Source: Anthoceros angustus | Taxonomy: Eukaryota; Streptophyta; Anthocerotopsida; Anthocerotales; Anthocerotaceae | Assembly (NCBI GenBank): GCA_010909165.1 | Contig: MU008164.1 | Span: forward strand, 1 to 64,000 | Direction of reading: 5' to 3' | DNA length: 64,000 nt | Notes under the pieces: model-generated | Told to the model about the DNA's origin: nothing | Database searches by the model: none | What the model saw: the letters and a program-made list of their open reading frames with translations, nothing else | Made by a program: the position numbers and the translations under genes | Shown: positions 33,749 to 44,467 of the stretch, piece after piece | Numbering within the stretch: position 1 is the first letter of the stretch | Layout of the letters: every line of letters begins with the position of its first letter

Positions 33749-34080
33749 TGGCTGGAATGATTGATGAAGAAGATGAAGCAGTGTCCCCGTAGGAAACAGA
33801 TAATACTAATAAAACAATATATTATCATTTTGGTGACAACTTTAAAGAGAAAAACATATTCAATGGAAGAGATTACGATGTTTGGTCCCTGAGAATGAAA
33901 GGAGCGTTGCGACAATATGACCTTTGGGGTATTGTCGGTGGTAGATTTCCAAGAGCTACTGCTCAATATGAACTTGATCCACAATCTTCCTAGGACGATG
34001 CCTTGAGTCTCAAGCAGAGTTTCAGTTTGATAATTGCTTTTACGGTGAAGAGACCTAAGCTAGCTGCAACACAGATGGTG
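33749..34080 (+). pseudogene. Copia gag N-terminus of element 3
   Basis: ATG at 33749 opens MAGMIDEEDEAVSP followed by a stop; the same frame continues FNGRDYDVWSLRMKGALRQ and YDLWGIVGG, clearly homologous to element 2 gag. The sequence is cut at about 34080 and jumps to the pre-RT linker, so central gag, zinc knuckle, protease and integrase are absent. Confidence 0.8.
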
Positions 34081-34109
34081 TAAGGTACAACCTGTGCTCA
34101 CGACCTGAT

Positions 34110-35815
34110 ATTCCAGGCCCGGCAGGATGGAAAGAACCTCCCTTAGGATACCTAGCTGTTTTTGAAGATCCTACTCCCCCTGTAACACCTTATTCACAAG
34201 CTGTATACAAGGCCACAACTGATCCAGAAGAACCTCTCACCTTAAAACAAGCTTTCTAATCACCTGAAAAACACTTATGGAAGGTAGCTGTAGATTATGA
34301 ATATAACTCATTAATTAAGAATTCTACATTGGCATTAGTTAAGCCACATAAGGGGAGAAAAATCGTAACTAGCAATTGGGTATTTAAAATTAAGAGAAAG
34401 GGAGATGGCTCTATTGAGCGATATAAGGCACGTCTAGTTGCAAGAGGGTTTACCCAAATTTCGGATTTAGATTATTTACCTTATGCCACATATGCACATG
34501 TAGCCAAGTTTGCTTCCCTTAGAATGATCTTTGCCCTGACCGTACAATATGATCTTTAACTCCATATGATGGATGTTAAGACAACTTACTTATATGGCCG
34601 TCTTGAAGAAGAAATCTACATGAGACAACCAGAGGGTTATGAGGTAAAGGGCAAGGAGAACTGGGTATGCAAACTCATCAAATGCATTTATGGCCTGAAA
34701 CAATAAGGCAAATGATGGAACGTCACAATACATGTCAAGCTAATTAAGCAAGGCTTTAGGCAAAGCAAGGCTGATGCTAGCATGTACATATTAATATCAT
34801 AGGATGATATACTCTACCGTTTACTTTATGTTGATGATGTATTCATGGCTTCATCCTCATCTTCTCTTCTCACCGAAATTAAGACTTGGTTAAGAAGTCA
34901 TTTTGAAATGATTGCTCTTGGAGAGATGACCTATGCACTTGGTGTTAATATTATGTGAGATCGAAGCAATAAAAATTTGAGCATAGTTCAAACTAAGTAT
35001 ATTAAGGAAAGCTTAGCTAAGTTTGGACTAGAGGATGCTAAGCTTGCCCCCACTCCTTGCTAGTGGAATATGACTTATATCAGATATGAGTCCCAAAACA
35101 AAGGTAGATAAGTTGGAAATATCAGCAGTTCCATATCGACATGCTGTTGGCACTCCTATATATTTAAGGAATTTTACGAGGCCTGACAAATCATTTGAAG
35201 TCAGTGCTCACAGTTTCTAGAAAATCCTGGACGAGAACACTGGATGTCAATAAAGCGTATTTTTAGATACCTTAAGGGCACCATGCTTACTGGACGTATG
35301 TATCAACATACACCAGGCATCAACAAGCTAAGATTGACAGCTTACGCTAATGCTGACTATGCTGGTGACCCCGACACTAGGAGATCCGTATCAGGTTATG
35401 TGCTTATACTAGCCATGGCTCCCATTTCATGATCAAGTAAGAAACAGACTACCATTGTCTTTTCTAGCACTGAGTCATAATATAGGGTACTAACCTCAGT
35501 TGCAAAAGATATCGTCTGGAGTAGGTTAGCTTTAGATGAACTTAATCATCCTCAAAATAATCCTACACCTTTTTCAGTGATAGTCAAGGGGCTATAGCCT
35601 TAGCTAGAAACCTTGTTTTTCATTCAAAAACTAAGCACATAGCGGTAGAATACCATTACATAAGAGAATTATTAGAAAATAAGATAATAGATATTAATTA
35701 TATCCCAACACAGGATAATTCAGCTGATTTATTAACCAAATCCCTTAGTCGGGAATTACATAGGAAGTATATGAAAAGTTTAGATATACTGGATGTCAAG
35801 TCCACACCACCCTAA
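34110..35815 (+). pseudogene. Copia reverse transcriptase and RNase H of element 3 with many stops
   Basis: The RT frame includes [31 protein letters not shown], a stop in place of the residue before [19 protein letters not shown] followed by stops, and LLYVDDVFMA (YVDD box). Then come GEMTYALGVNIM, RIFRYLKGTM, DADYAGD-like NADYAGDPDTRRSVSGY and the RNase H end ADLLTKSL in an adjacent frame. The reading frame is mostly kept while stops accumulate, unlike the indel-broken elements 1 and 2. Confidence 0.88.
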
Positions 35816-37016
35816 CTTAGCTACGTAAAGTCAGCAACTTAAGTAGACAAACTAAACCCTAAACCCTAAAGTCATAACTTTCCTATAGTCCACCTAGTTT
35901 GTCCAGAGCATCGAGTTCCTCCTCTATCTCTAAGTAGTCCTCATAGTACTCCGTAGCTTCCCGCGCAAGTGCCCGAGTAGATCCTAATCTATTTAGGTAT
36001 CACATTTAATATTAATATAAATAATTAAATAATTTTAATTGCGTTATTTAAGGCATCATGGGTACTCACATATGTCCTTTAAACTCAGTACATGGGGCAG
36101 TACCTAACCATACCATTTGTAGTCCACTTTTGGGGCACATACTCTGTTGGGTCATAGAAATCTCCCGTATTCCTAGGGCATATTAAATAGGTAGCTATAC
36201 ATAAGTTCCCTTCAGGAAGATGACAGCTAGGTATTTCGTATCCAGTTTTTGTTTTTTCAAGGACCACCTTTTGTGGAATAGCGATTCTCACATTATGGGT
36301 ACCTACACACTTGTCTTTACCTGCAACCACACATTCTTATAACCTTTATAATTTATGAGGTAATAAAAGGAGCACTATTCGTCCTACTCTACTCACTTTT
36401 TTCTTTTTTTTTCACCACTCTCTGCTCCCATCTTGTCTTTGCCCTTCCATTTTCCTCGAGTCCTCATTTTCCTCTAGCTGCAATTTCCCGACTTCCAATG
36501 TGCACCATTAGCGTGAGAGTGGGCGATCAGATCGGCATCATCAACATGTTCTTCGCCGGGCACGCCTACCCCCTCTTTTTCCTTCTTCGGCATCCGTCGG
36601 GCTGCAATCCTGCAGCCCGACGGAGGTCTTGCACTCCCATGGCAGCAAGCACACACGCCGTGAATTGGCCACGCACGTCGCGCCTCTGCCGCGCGGAGTT
36701 TTGGGTGCGCTATGGTCTGACCTCCCTTGCATCCGCGCGCGTCCATTGCCTAACGCCTTCATGCACCCTTGCTCCCACTATCGCTCCCACTTTTCGATAG
36801 CGATGGGTGGAGGGGAGCAACCGTATCCACCCCCGGATACGGTTCGAGAAGGGTATTTTCATTATATTTATTTACTATTTAATTCTCTTAAGTATTAAAC
36901 TTAAATAAGTTTATTTTCTTTTGCTCATAACTTTCTATGTAGTGCGAGTTTATTAGCTCATTTTGGCTCATTTTGAAGCTAGAAAAATACTTTACTTAAT
37001 CACTCTCGAATGGGAG
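35816..37016. other. element 3 tail with GC-rich segment
   Basis: Contains two telomere-type units AAACCCTAAACCCTAAAG near 35853, an unrecognised 81-residue minus-strand ORF (36085-36330), a pyrimidine-rich stretch (36400-36480) and a GC-rich segment (36480-36840) with overlapping Arg/Ala-rich ORFs on both strands. The order pyrimidine tract, GC-rich segment, polypurine tract and LTR parallels the tail of element 2. No function is assigned. Confidence 0.45.
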
Positions 37017-37259
37017 TGATAAAAATATACTAGGTTTAGGGCACTATTCACCCGGTACTTAAACATTATTTTTATTTTATGCCTAGGACACTAAGTAGTT
37101 TCCTTAGGTAGTTATTTCGGTAGTTAGTTGTTATATTGGTTACAACCACTTATGGTTACAACCACCTAACTTCCTCCACTATAAAACACTATCTTGTACT
37201 TTCTATTATTCAATGAATGCAACAAGCTTTGTGCAAGTGTGTGTGCGTGATTTTCATCA
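37017..37259 (+). repeat. diverged LTR (3' LTR of element 3)
   Basis: It begins TGATAAAAATATACTAGG and ends TTTTCATCA, parallels the element 2 LTR along its length (GGTTACAACCACC, ACTATAAAACAC as TATA box, GTACTTTCTAT) but with many substitutions. The preceding GAATGGGAG is the polypurine tract. Confidence 0.8.
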
Positions 37260-38360
37260 TGAGGCACATGAGGATATTTCCTTGATTGTTAGCCCGGCCC
37301 ATCTCTGTCTTTTGCTCACTCCCCTCCTTCGTCTGATAGCTCGCTCTTCTTCCTCTCCAGTTGTTGTCGGTGTGTGCGCTCAACTTGTGCAGATGGTGAA
37401 CATCGTGAGAATTGGAGGGGGTGGTACACCTACCCAAGGGGCAGGTCGGAAAGCGGTGCCTCCCACCCCTCCTAACAGAGCCATAAGAAAGAAAAACCCC
37501 ATGCCTGAGTTTGAATGCCGGCCTGTCCAAATTTCACCTCAAGATTTGGACGCTTTCGAGTGATATGCTGAAGAGTTGAAGATGGAGTGGTTGTATCTTA
37601 TGCTTGGATGACACTATTCAAGTCCCGCACTAGTACAGGAATGTGCTCGCCGATTGAGAGCTACAAGGGGGGATCCAAGGATCTTGGAGAATACAACTAT
37701 CAGGAGCCACCCGGGGATGTGGAAGGTGCGGCACTTTCAGCAGACTTACTTGATTCCAGAAGCGCATAAAGTTGGGATCATTCCGTCCGTGCAATTCTCG
37801 AAAGTCAGATTCCAAAAGCGGTCATGGAAATGTTCCTACGACCCAAGGAGGAGGTTTGGTCCCATGGGAACGGTTGGCGGGTGTCCATGTTCAAGGAGAG
37901 CAAGTGGAATCTCTTTGCGAAGATATGGCTGGGGCTTATTTGTATGGCTAGAAAGACTTACTTAGGGAACTCTCACCTCATAATGATCTACGCGATGTCG
38001 CAAGGGAAGTTGGTAGATTAGACAAGCATCCTACATGAGCAAGCTGTTGCCCATAAAAACCACTTGACGGTAGATGAGGCCAAGATTAGCTTCATCTCTA
38101 CCAAACCACTTGACGGCAGATGAGGCCAAGATTAGCTTCATCTCTACCAAACCACTTGACGGCAGATGAGGCCAAGATTAGCTTCATATCTACCAAACCA
38201 CTTGACAGCAGATGAGGCCAAGATTAGCTTCATCTCTACCTTCCTGATTCATCTGTACCACAGGGAGGAGGTTTTTAAGGACAAGGAATTGGAGCAGGTA
38301 GCACATGAAGCCCGTGAGTATACGTTTCGCCTTTGCAGCACACGTCCTGTCTAAGTGGAC
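37260..38360 (+). pseudogene. frameshifted hypothetical gene, possibly retroelement gag-like
   Basis: Frames in series give MVNIVRIGGGGTPTQGAGRK, then MPEFECRPVQISPQDLD, EELKMEWLYLMLG, PKEEVWSHGNGWRVSMFKE and NLFAKIWLGLICMARK. They end with FLIHLYHREEVFKDKELEQ and a stop near 38354. The style (charged, no enzyme motif) resembles plant retroelement gag-type proteins, but I recognise no family. A four-unit repeat is embedded at 38050-38240. At least three frameshifts or stops break it. Confidence 0.4.
38050..38240 (+). repeat. ~57-bp tandem repeat, four units
   Basis: Units of CCACTTGACGGCAGATGAGG followed by CCAAGATTAGCTTCATCTC recur four times with few substitutions. Since 57 is a multiple of three, each unit would add 19 residues (core LTADEAKISFIS) to the frame that continues afterwards. 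Confidence 0.9.
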
Positions 38361-39444
38361 TTGCAAAACCTTAGAAGTCTAATAATAAGAAGTGTAAGTA
38401 TGTTTTGAGGAAAGAGGAGATGGATGAACCAATTACTGAAGCATATCAAAGGGAGACCCCAAGGTCAAAGGAGCCACTAAGCTTCATCATTCAAGTCACT
38501 TACAACACCTACAATATCATAACTAAGGAAATTGAATAGCCTACATATTACTAGAAGATGTATCTGTAGTCTACATATTGCTAGAAGATGCATGTGTAGC
38601 CTACATATTACAAGAGGGTGCATTTGTAACATTTATCCGTAAGATAGTTCCTCCACGTGCCCATTGGAAGAAGATAGTTCCCGCACGCGCCCGTTGGAAG
38701 ATAATAGAATAGCTCCTGCAAGTGCCCATTGGAAGATAAGAAGAGCTCTTGCAAGTGCCCATTGGAAGATAAGAAGAGCTCTTGCAAGTGCCCATCGCAA
38801 GATAGTGCCCATTGGAAGATAAGAGCAAATGCCAATTGGAAGATAATACACGGCTGGCAAAATAACACAATGAAATACGAGAAAGCTATCCTAATAACAT
38901 AGTGAAATAAGAGAGAATAACCCCGTTCCATATCTCCTGCTTTGGTGCAAGATTTAATAAATTTATCAAAACTCTTTAGCCAATCCCCATAAATTTCCAA
39001 GGCAAAGTGGGATGAGAGGTGGCTAGAGGAATGAAGAGTGCCTCAAAAACTTTACGTTTTCGTCCACTACAAAACAAAAAAACTCTTGGGTTTTCTGTCT
39101 TGACGGTGTTGTGTCATCGGTTTACCAGTGTACAGCCGGCTCCACATCTTTCTACATGTGTACAGCATAACCCACAACTCAACCACTCTTTGTAGTGTCC
39201 TGTCAAGTCAGCTTGATTGCGGCATGAAATCTGTACATGGATGGCTCTTGAAGAGTTTGCTATGGACAAAATGTCTGTATCCGATTGGGCTCCAGAGAAA
39301 GTTTAGCTGAGATGCACCGGCAGAAGCTTGTTCTCAGAATCCTCATGCTTGCTCTTAGGACAAGCAGGGTTGGCTTCCACAACCCGGATCCAAAATTGGC
39401 ATCCAGAATCAATAGGTCCCACGTTGAGGAAACGCAATGCCCAA
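38361..39444. other. no recognised gene beyond the tandem repeat
   Basis: Outside the 38640-38850 repeat there is a second short repeat (GCCTACATATTACTAGAAG-like, 38540-38620) and otherwise short ORFs. The last ~300 bp (39150-39444) are probably the 3' UTR and downstream region of the DUF1825 gene. Confidence 0.4.
38640..38850 (+). repeat. ~30-33-bp tandem repeat, about six units
   Basis: Units built on GCAAGTGCCCATTGGAAGAT recur between 38655 and 38850 with variable length. Minus-strand ORFs across it (SNGHLQELF repeats) are products of the repeat. Confidence 0.9.
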
Positions 39445-40421
39445 TTATTGACCAGCCTCAGCCTCATCTCTCATTTCGTCTAGCGAAGAATACAGGGATT
39501 GTACGAGATCCAAGTTGCTGAGCCCTAGAGGACCGCACTGTAGCAAGCAAAGAAGCCACAGTTAGCCGGTTATCCAGCTTGCAACAGGCCGGTGGATACA
39601 GCACGGAGAGCCTACAGGTGTGATTCCTTGTAAGAGGTGAGGGACAGCAAGCGTACCCTAGATTTTAATTGCTTTGCACAGAGTTTAGCGGTGAAGTCAT
39701 CGGAGAGTTCCATCCGCTTGTAAAAAATTTGCCATCTCTCAATCACAGTCTGCAGGGAGTACAACAAAAAGCAACAAGCGGGCGTTCATCGATGCACATT
39801 CCCGACAATTAACTAGCTGCAATCTTATGACATCAAGACCAACGTTCCTACCTTCATCTCAGCAATGTAGGACACCTTGCCTTCTCGGTCAAACTGGCCA
39901 TACCTTCTTCCCTGCATGACATATGGCACCGCAATCTCATGTAAGCATTCCCAGTCGCACACAGTTCCATGGTAACAACTCCAAATTCCAAGCTTTCTTC
40001 ACACGGCGAGGGAAAGAGGGACTCACAAGCTTCAAAAGCGCTTGATAATCGGACTGCAGCCTGTCGACTTCGCTCTGTACGATGCTGGAGTCAAAAAAAG
40101 CATCACTTTCCCCAGCGCCAACTGTACCTGCTCTCTCCACCTGCCGCCTTGGGCAACTCAACGCGCCTGCACCAAACCACGACCGTACCATTCAATCTTC
40201 CTACTCTCCAGATGCGTCACTTCCTCCCTGAATCAAGCACGGCAAAACACACAACCACTAGCCTTACATATTAGCAACTTTTGTCCTAGATGTGAACTGA
40301 ACCGCATGGAGAGTCTCCTCAAAGGCACGCGTCCCGCTGGGGCAGAAAAACTGGAAATCCCGCCACACGAACCGCAATCCGGCGCATAGGAAGACCTCAC
40401 GGCAGCCAGCGCCTGCGCCAT
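39445..40421 (-). CDS. DUF1825-family protein, predicted plastid-targeted
   Basis: I reconstruct five exons: 40256-40421, 40027-40127, 39852-39911, 39657-39749 and 39445-39537. All have GT-AG introns and compatible phases, giving 170 residues. The first ~55 residues (MAQALAAVRSSYAPDC, rich in Ser, Arg and Ala, few acidic) look like a chloroplast transit peptide. The mature part has FFDSSIVQSEVDRLQSDYQA, GRRYGQFDREGKVSYIAEM and ERWQIFYKRMELSDDF, matching the conserved blocks of the cyanobacterial DUF1825 family (small proteins of unknown function kept in plastid lineages). Targeting is inferred. No membrane segment is seen. A MITE lies about 350 bp upstream of the start. Confidence 0.88.
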
Positions 40422-40768
40422 TTGGTTCAAACTTTTCCTTTTTCTCCAATCCCGTCACTCCAACCGGAAACACTAAACCGCAGACACAGCCTTCTTCGAG
40501 CCTTGTTTCCTCAGCGCTAGCAAACTTCCCGAATCAACCCGCTGCCAAGTCCCAAAAGAATGCTGCCGTCACATGTATCTATCCGAGAACGCTCATCCGA
40601 CAACGCCTACCACAAACACAACAGGGCGAGCCAGCCTTGGTTTCAAGCTCCCGATACCCCGATCGACGAAACGTCTGAAATCCTGGAAAATTATTCGGCG
40701 CTGCTGTAGGAGGAGGGGCGTTTGCACACACACATTGCAGAGCGGCTCCAAGCCAAGCCGCGAAGATA
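40422..40768. other. upstream region of the DUF1825 gene
   Basis: No coding feature. The sequence between the start codon and the MITE presumably holds the 5' UTR and core promoter (transcription toward lower coordinates). No clear TATA box stands out. Confidence 0.4.
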
Positions 40769-41313
40769 TACAGTCGGCCCTCCCTAATTGGGAATTCTAT
40801 AAATGGGATTCCTCTCTAAATGGGACCTCCCATCCTACTCCCTTTAGTTTATAATGTAACAAATGGGACTTTTCCCTAAATGATAATTGGGACCTTTTGA
40901 AGCATACATTCATGTTAGTTTCACCTCCCTAAATGGGATTTCTCATTTTTTTTACTAAAAAAATCTAAAAAAAAAGAAAAAAGAATCCATTATTTCAGAG
41001 CTTTATAGACTTTTAGGTGTGATTGAAGACTTTTAAGCTAAGCTTTTTCCTTTATGATAGGTAGAGGTTTTTTGATGCTGCTTAGAGAGAGTGCTAGGTT
41101 TCAAACAACTATATAAAGAAATGGTAAAAGTTATTTTTAGTGAAACCTATCAATCAAAATTTAAATTTTCTTTTTTTGGGTATTTTTTGATTTGTTTTAA
41201 AGTTTATAACATTTTTATTATTTTTAAATAGGGAAAATACAATCGGGACACCTCCCTTAATGGGACCTCTAAAGGCACTCCGAACCAGTCCCAATTAGGG
41301 GGGGTGGACTGTA
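40769..41313. mobile_element. pogo/mariner-like MITE, 541 bp, with TA target duplication
   Basis: The left end TA-CAGTCGGCCCTCCCTAATT (40769) is mirrored by the right end AATTAGGGGGGGTGGACTG-TA (to 41313). That is a terminal inverted repeat of about 23 bp with two or three mismatches, flanked by TA on both sides. Subterminal AAATGGGA motifs recur in both arms and the interior is AT-rich without ORFs. TA duplication and CAGTCG-type ends are typical of pogo/Tigger members of Tc1/mariner. It would need a transposase from elsewhere. Confidence 0.88.
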
Positions 41314-42610
41314 TAAGCAGCGCCATAGGACGAAGACGCCGGCGACAAGGACGAAAGCACGGCGAGGACACGGCACGGCAGCCTCGACGACACGGACCGC
41401 CGGTCGTCCGCCTCGGCTCGGCCAACCGCCGGTAGCTGCGTCGTCACCCGCAGTTTCCGGCGAAACAGCCTCTCTGTTGGACTTCCCGGTTTATAGTATG
41501 TCAATTGGCTGCAGGTGATTTCTGCCTGCCACGTTTCGCCGACCACGAACTCAGCGGAGCTGGAACTGGTTAACGGCCGTGGGCCGGTAAGAAGGTTGTG
41601 AGCAATTTCGCCCGCGTTGGGTCAAACGGCGGGTAACCGCGGTTAGCTTTACCCGGCCGGGTACCGTCCGTTTGTCCGTTTTCACAAGAGATCTTCATCG
41701 GGGCTGATTCGTGTGCGTTCCTGTGGGCGTCCGCCGTTTGTCGTCGCTGAAAGGTATCGTGTCCGGCTGAACATTGCACAGCATTATGGTTACGTACTTG
41801 AACTGGAATGGAGCATACAGTAATTGTTCGCTCAGGTCCGGAATCTCAGTTTCCAAGTAGGAACACAGATGGGTCCTTGCACCCAATAGGGCATCAGCAA
41901 CTTGCCAGGAAATTGCGTTGTTTACCAAGATTCAAATGAGGGTTCCAAGTTCATGAAATCAGAGTGATAAGGAGAGACGTCAGTGATGGTCGGACAACGT
42001 CACCAGGGATAGTGGTGGCTAAACAGTAAACGGCTCTTACCTGTCACTGGCTCACAGCACAACACAGCACAGCACAGCAGGCGGAGATTTATTTTTAGAG
42101 AAATCAGTGACCTAAGGAAGGAAAAAATTGTGAAGGAAAAAATGTAACATCAGCGCGGCTTCTCGTCTGCTTCAACCAAAGGCTCCCCCACCCAGGTGGC
42201 CACATGACTGAGCCAATGAATCCCCTCCCTACGATGCTCTCACGCTTGAACCCATCACAAGCTACAAGCTGCCAGCAGATGCCTACTGACAGGGAGCATA
42301 AATTTTCAGTGTGCGGCACAGGGGTTGTGATCCAGTTCCAGGCCTCTGAAATGGAGAAAGCTGGAAGAACTAGAGAGCACACCAGGTTGTTGACACCATC
42401 CATACAGGGCTTGAAACGTAGTCGGGAAGGTGATCCGATAACCTTCGTACCATGTGACTGCGCGAGCAGATAAGGGTGTGCCGACGACGACTTGTGGACA
42501 TGGCGTTGAGCACTACCTGCCTCAGTACCTCACTTCAAGACGAGCCCCTTGGCTGGGTGCCTCCAGTCGCACTGCAGTAAGCTAGATGTATCACTTCCCC
42601 GCAGCACAGC
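41314..42610. other. no confidently recognised gene
   Basis: 41320-41590 is GC-rich with Arg/Ala/Ser-rich ORFs. A minus-strand ORF at 41695-41928 (TEIPDLSEQLLYAPFQFK) ends at a strong splice-donor-like GTACGT and could be an exon. Another at 42104-42403 (SEAWNWITTPVPH, ICWQLVACDG) also looks exon-like, but no family was recognised and the two could not be joined. The last ~120 bp belong to the 3' UTR of the next gene. Confidence 0.35.
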
Positions 42611-44467
42611 TCAAACACCAAACAGTGGGAGCCCTATCTTGACGAAGGAGTAGACAAGAGCCCCTGTGAAAATGTAGCTGTCCACGCGATCGAGTATACC
42701 ACCTAAACCACAAAGATGGTGTTCATCACAATCTTGCCACAACCTGTGCTTCCCGGATGCACAGTAAACAAAAAAGAAAAATGAGCAATGCAATGGATAG
42801 ACAATGGCATTCACCATGGCCAGGTATCAGACGCCCGGAGTCCTTCACACCCGCATCACGCTTAATCATGGACTCGGTCAGATCACCAAATAGGGATGCC
42901 AGGAAGACCAGCATAGCAAGGGCTGCAGAACTGTTTGAATGGCAAACACCAAGCGTCAGACCATCAAACACAGACCAACTATCCTGCAGCCAGATAAGAG
43001 AAGGCACAAAACCTGAACAACGATGCCGGCCATTGGAGCAAGTGTGAAAGCAGCACCGTCACTCCAACAGCTAGACTTAATCCAGCAACAGCACCTTCCA
43101 AGGTTTTCTTAGGGCTAACATGAGTGAGAGGAGTTTTCCCGAAAGACTGTTGGGTACAATCTTGGAGTTAGTCACATCGATGATCCAGAAGAAGCACAGC
43201 CAGAAAAAGAACATTCAATAAACAGGTGATCTTACCCACCTTACCACCGATGAAGGCGCCCGTGTCTGCAGCTATAATGCAGCTGAATGAGATCAAAGTG
43301 GCAACCAGTCCGACAGTCCAGTGAGACTGTCCTCCGAGCAGCAGGGGCCAACTCTCCGCAACCTCTGTAATTTAACAAAATGTTTCATCAGGCAATGACA
43401 AAGGAGGGCTGGCAAGCTCAAGCCCATGGGAAACTTACTTGTGTGAAGAGCAGGAACAGCAAGGCCACATCGCAATTTAATCCAGAAGCTTGGGAGGTAG
43501 CCAAGATAAACCAGCCCGAATATTGCACTGGTGAGCTGCGAAAAGTGTGGAATTTCCTTCTCAAGAAGCAACATCATGGCCATCAGGAAGGATGCTGTTG
43601 TCATGGCCACGCCGATACGACCGCCAAAATACCTACAAGTTTTCGAAGAGCCAACTTGGTTACCTACCACTGACAAATGTAAACGTACATTGCCCTATAA
43701 TCGGCATACCCTGGAGAGCAGGAGACAGAAGGAAATGGAGCTGGGCGAGAGCTTAGAGGTTATAAAAGGAGGAACATAAGAACCTGGACATACAACGTCA
43801 TGAGTGGCATGGCTGCACAAATCCCAGAGCAGACTCTCGATGCAAAAACAGGTGGAGGCTTCATGCCCTTGGCAATACCCTTGCTCCTCACAAGATCGAA
43901 GTACTCCCCTGTTGCCACCAAAACAGCCGCTGACAAGCTAAGCGTGAAAACCCAGCCCCCGGCAAGCACAGCCCCGGCAACACCTACCCCAATGCCAATC
44001 CCAAACACAATCCTGTTCTGCAATTGCCGGCCCTTCTGCTGCCGCTGCTGCTCGTTCCCAGACGCAGCCTGCAGCACACCCGGCGGGTGTCAGTGCAACA
44101 AGACGGGTGGAATTTCAAGAATGTCAGTGCACCAGATTACGGCAGCATGTTTGTGACTGGCCTGCGGAGTTGAGCTCTGGGCTGTCGTTCGGACAACGCC
44201 ATGGCCGGGCTTGAGAGTTCGGAATTGGGTTCCCCTGCGGTGAGATGACGACAGCGGATGCACATGCAGCAGCTGCAGGCCGCTGAGGCTGGCCGGGAAT
44301 TTCCGCAAGCACGTCACCGAGCCCTTGCTGCGAGCATGAGCATGCCCAGCCGCGCCTGCTCCGGTTCGAATGCCCGCTGCCAAGATGCGGGAATGGGTCG
44401 CAGCAAGGAACAGACTGGAATTGTGCTGCTGGACAGGCAGGGCTGGAGGGGCCAGATTCACGAACAT
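42611..44467 (-). CDS. CDS4/CDS5-like: phosphatidate cytidylyltransferase (CDP-diacylglycerol synthase), plastid type
   Basis: The enzyme makes CDP-diacylglycerol from phosphatidic acid and CTP, the precursor of plastid phosphatidylglycerol. Seven exons fit: 44141-44467, 44068-43797, 43632-43439, 43364-43240, 43146-43013, 42930-42815 and 42702-42611, giving 419 residues with all phases consistent. Residues 1 to about 110 form a Ser/Arg-rich transit peptide. Then come NRIVFGIGIGVGVAGAV, GGWVFTLSLS, EYFDLVRSKGIAKGM, GGQSHWTVGLVATLISF and GKTPLTHVSPKKTLEG. The family signature SMIKRDAGVKDSG followed by PGHGGILDRVDSYIF crosses the last intron with the catalytic Asp/His residues present. Several membrane helices are predicted. 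The exon 2 donor is weak (ATGAC/GTTGTA) and removes one residue relative to relatives. An in-frame ATG at 44533 is an alternative start. Confidence 0.93.

Larger units (their letters stand above)
31140..37259 (+). mobile_element. Ty1/Copia element 3, old and stop-riddled, 5' end replaced
   Basis: Leader, gag, linker, RT and RNase H segments are collinear with element 2, at lower identity, and a diverged LTR (37017-37259) preceded by CTCTCGAATGGGAG forms the 3' end. No 5' LTR or PBS is visible; the leader joins the 840-bp block near 31150/32935 instead. Between gag and the linker (near 34080) the protease-integrase region is deleted. Many in-frame stops replace Gln or Arg codons, as expected of long-methylated DNA. 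Confidence 0.85.

Noticed and set aside
38050-38240. CRISPR-like repeat array
   Set aside because: Units are contiguous without unique spacers and the window is clearly plant nuclear DNA.
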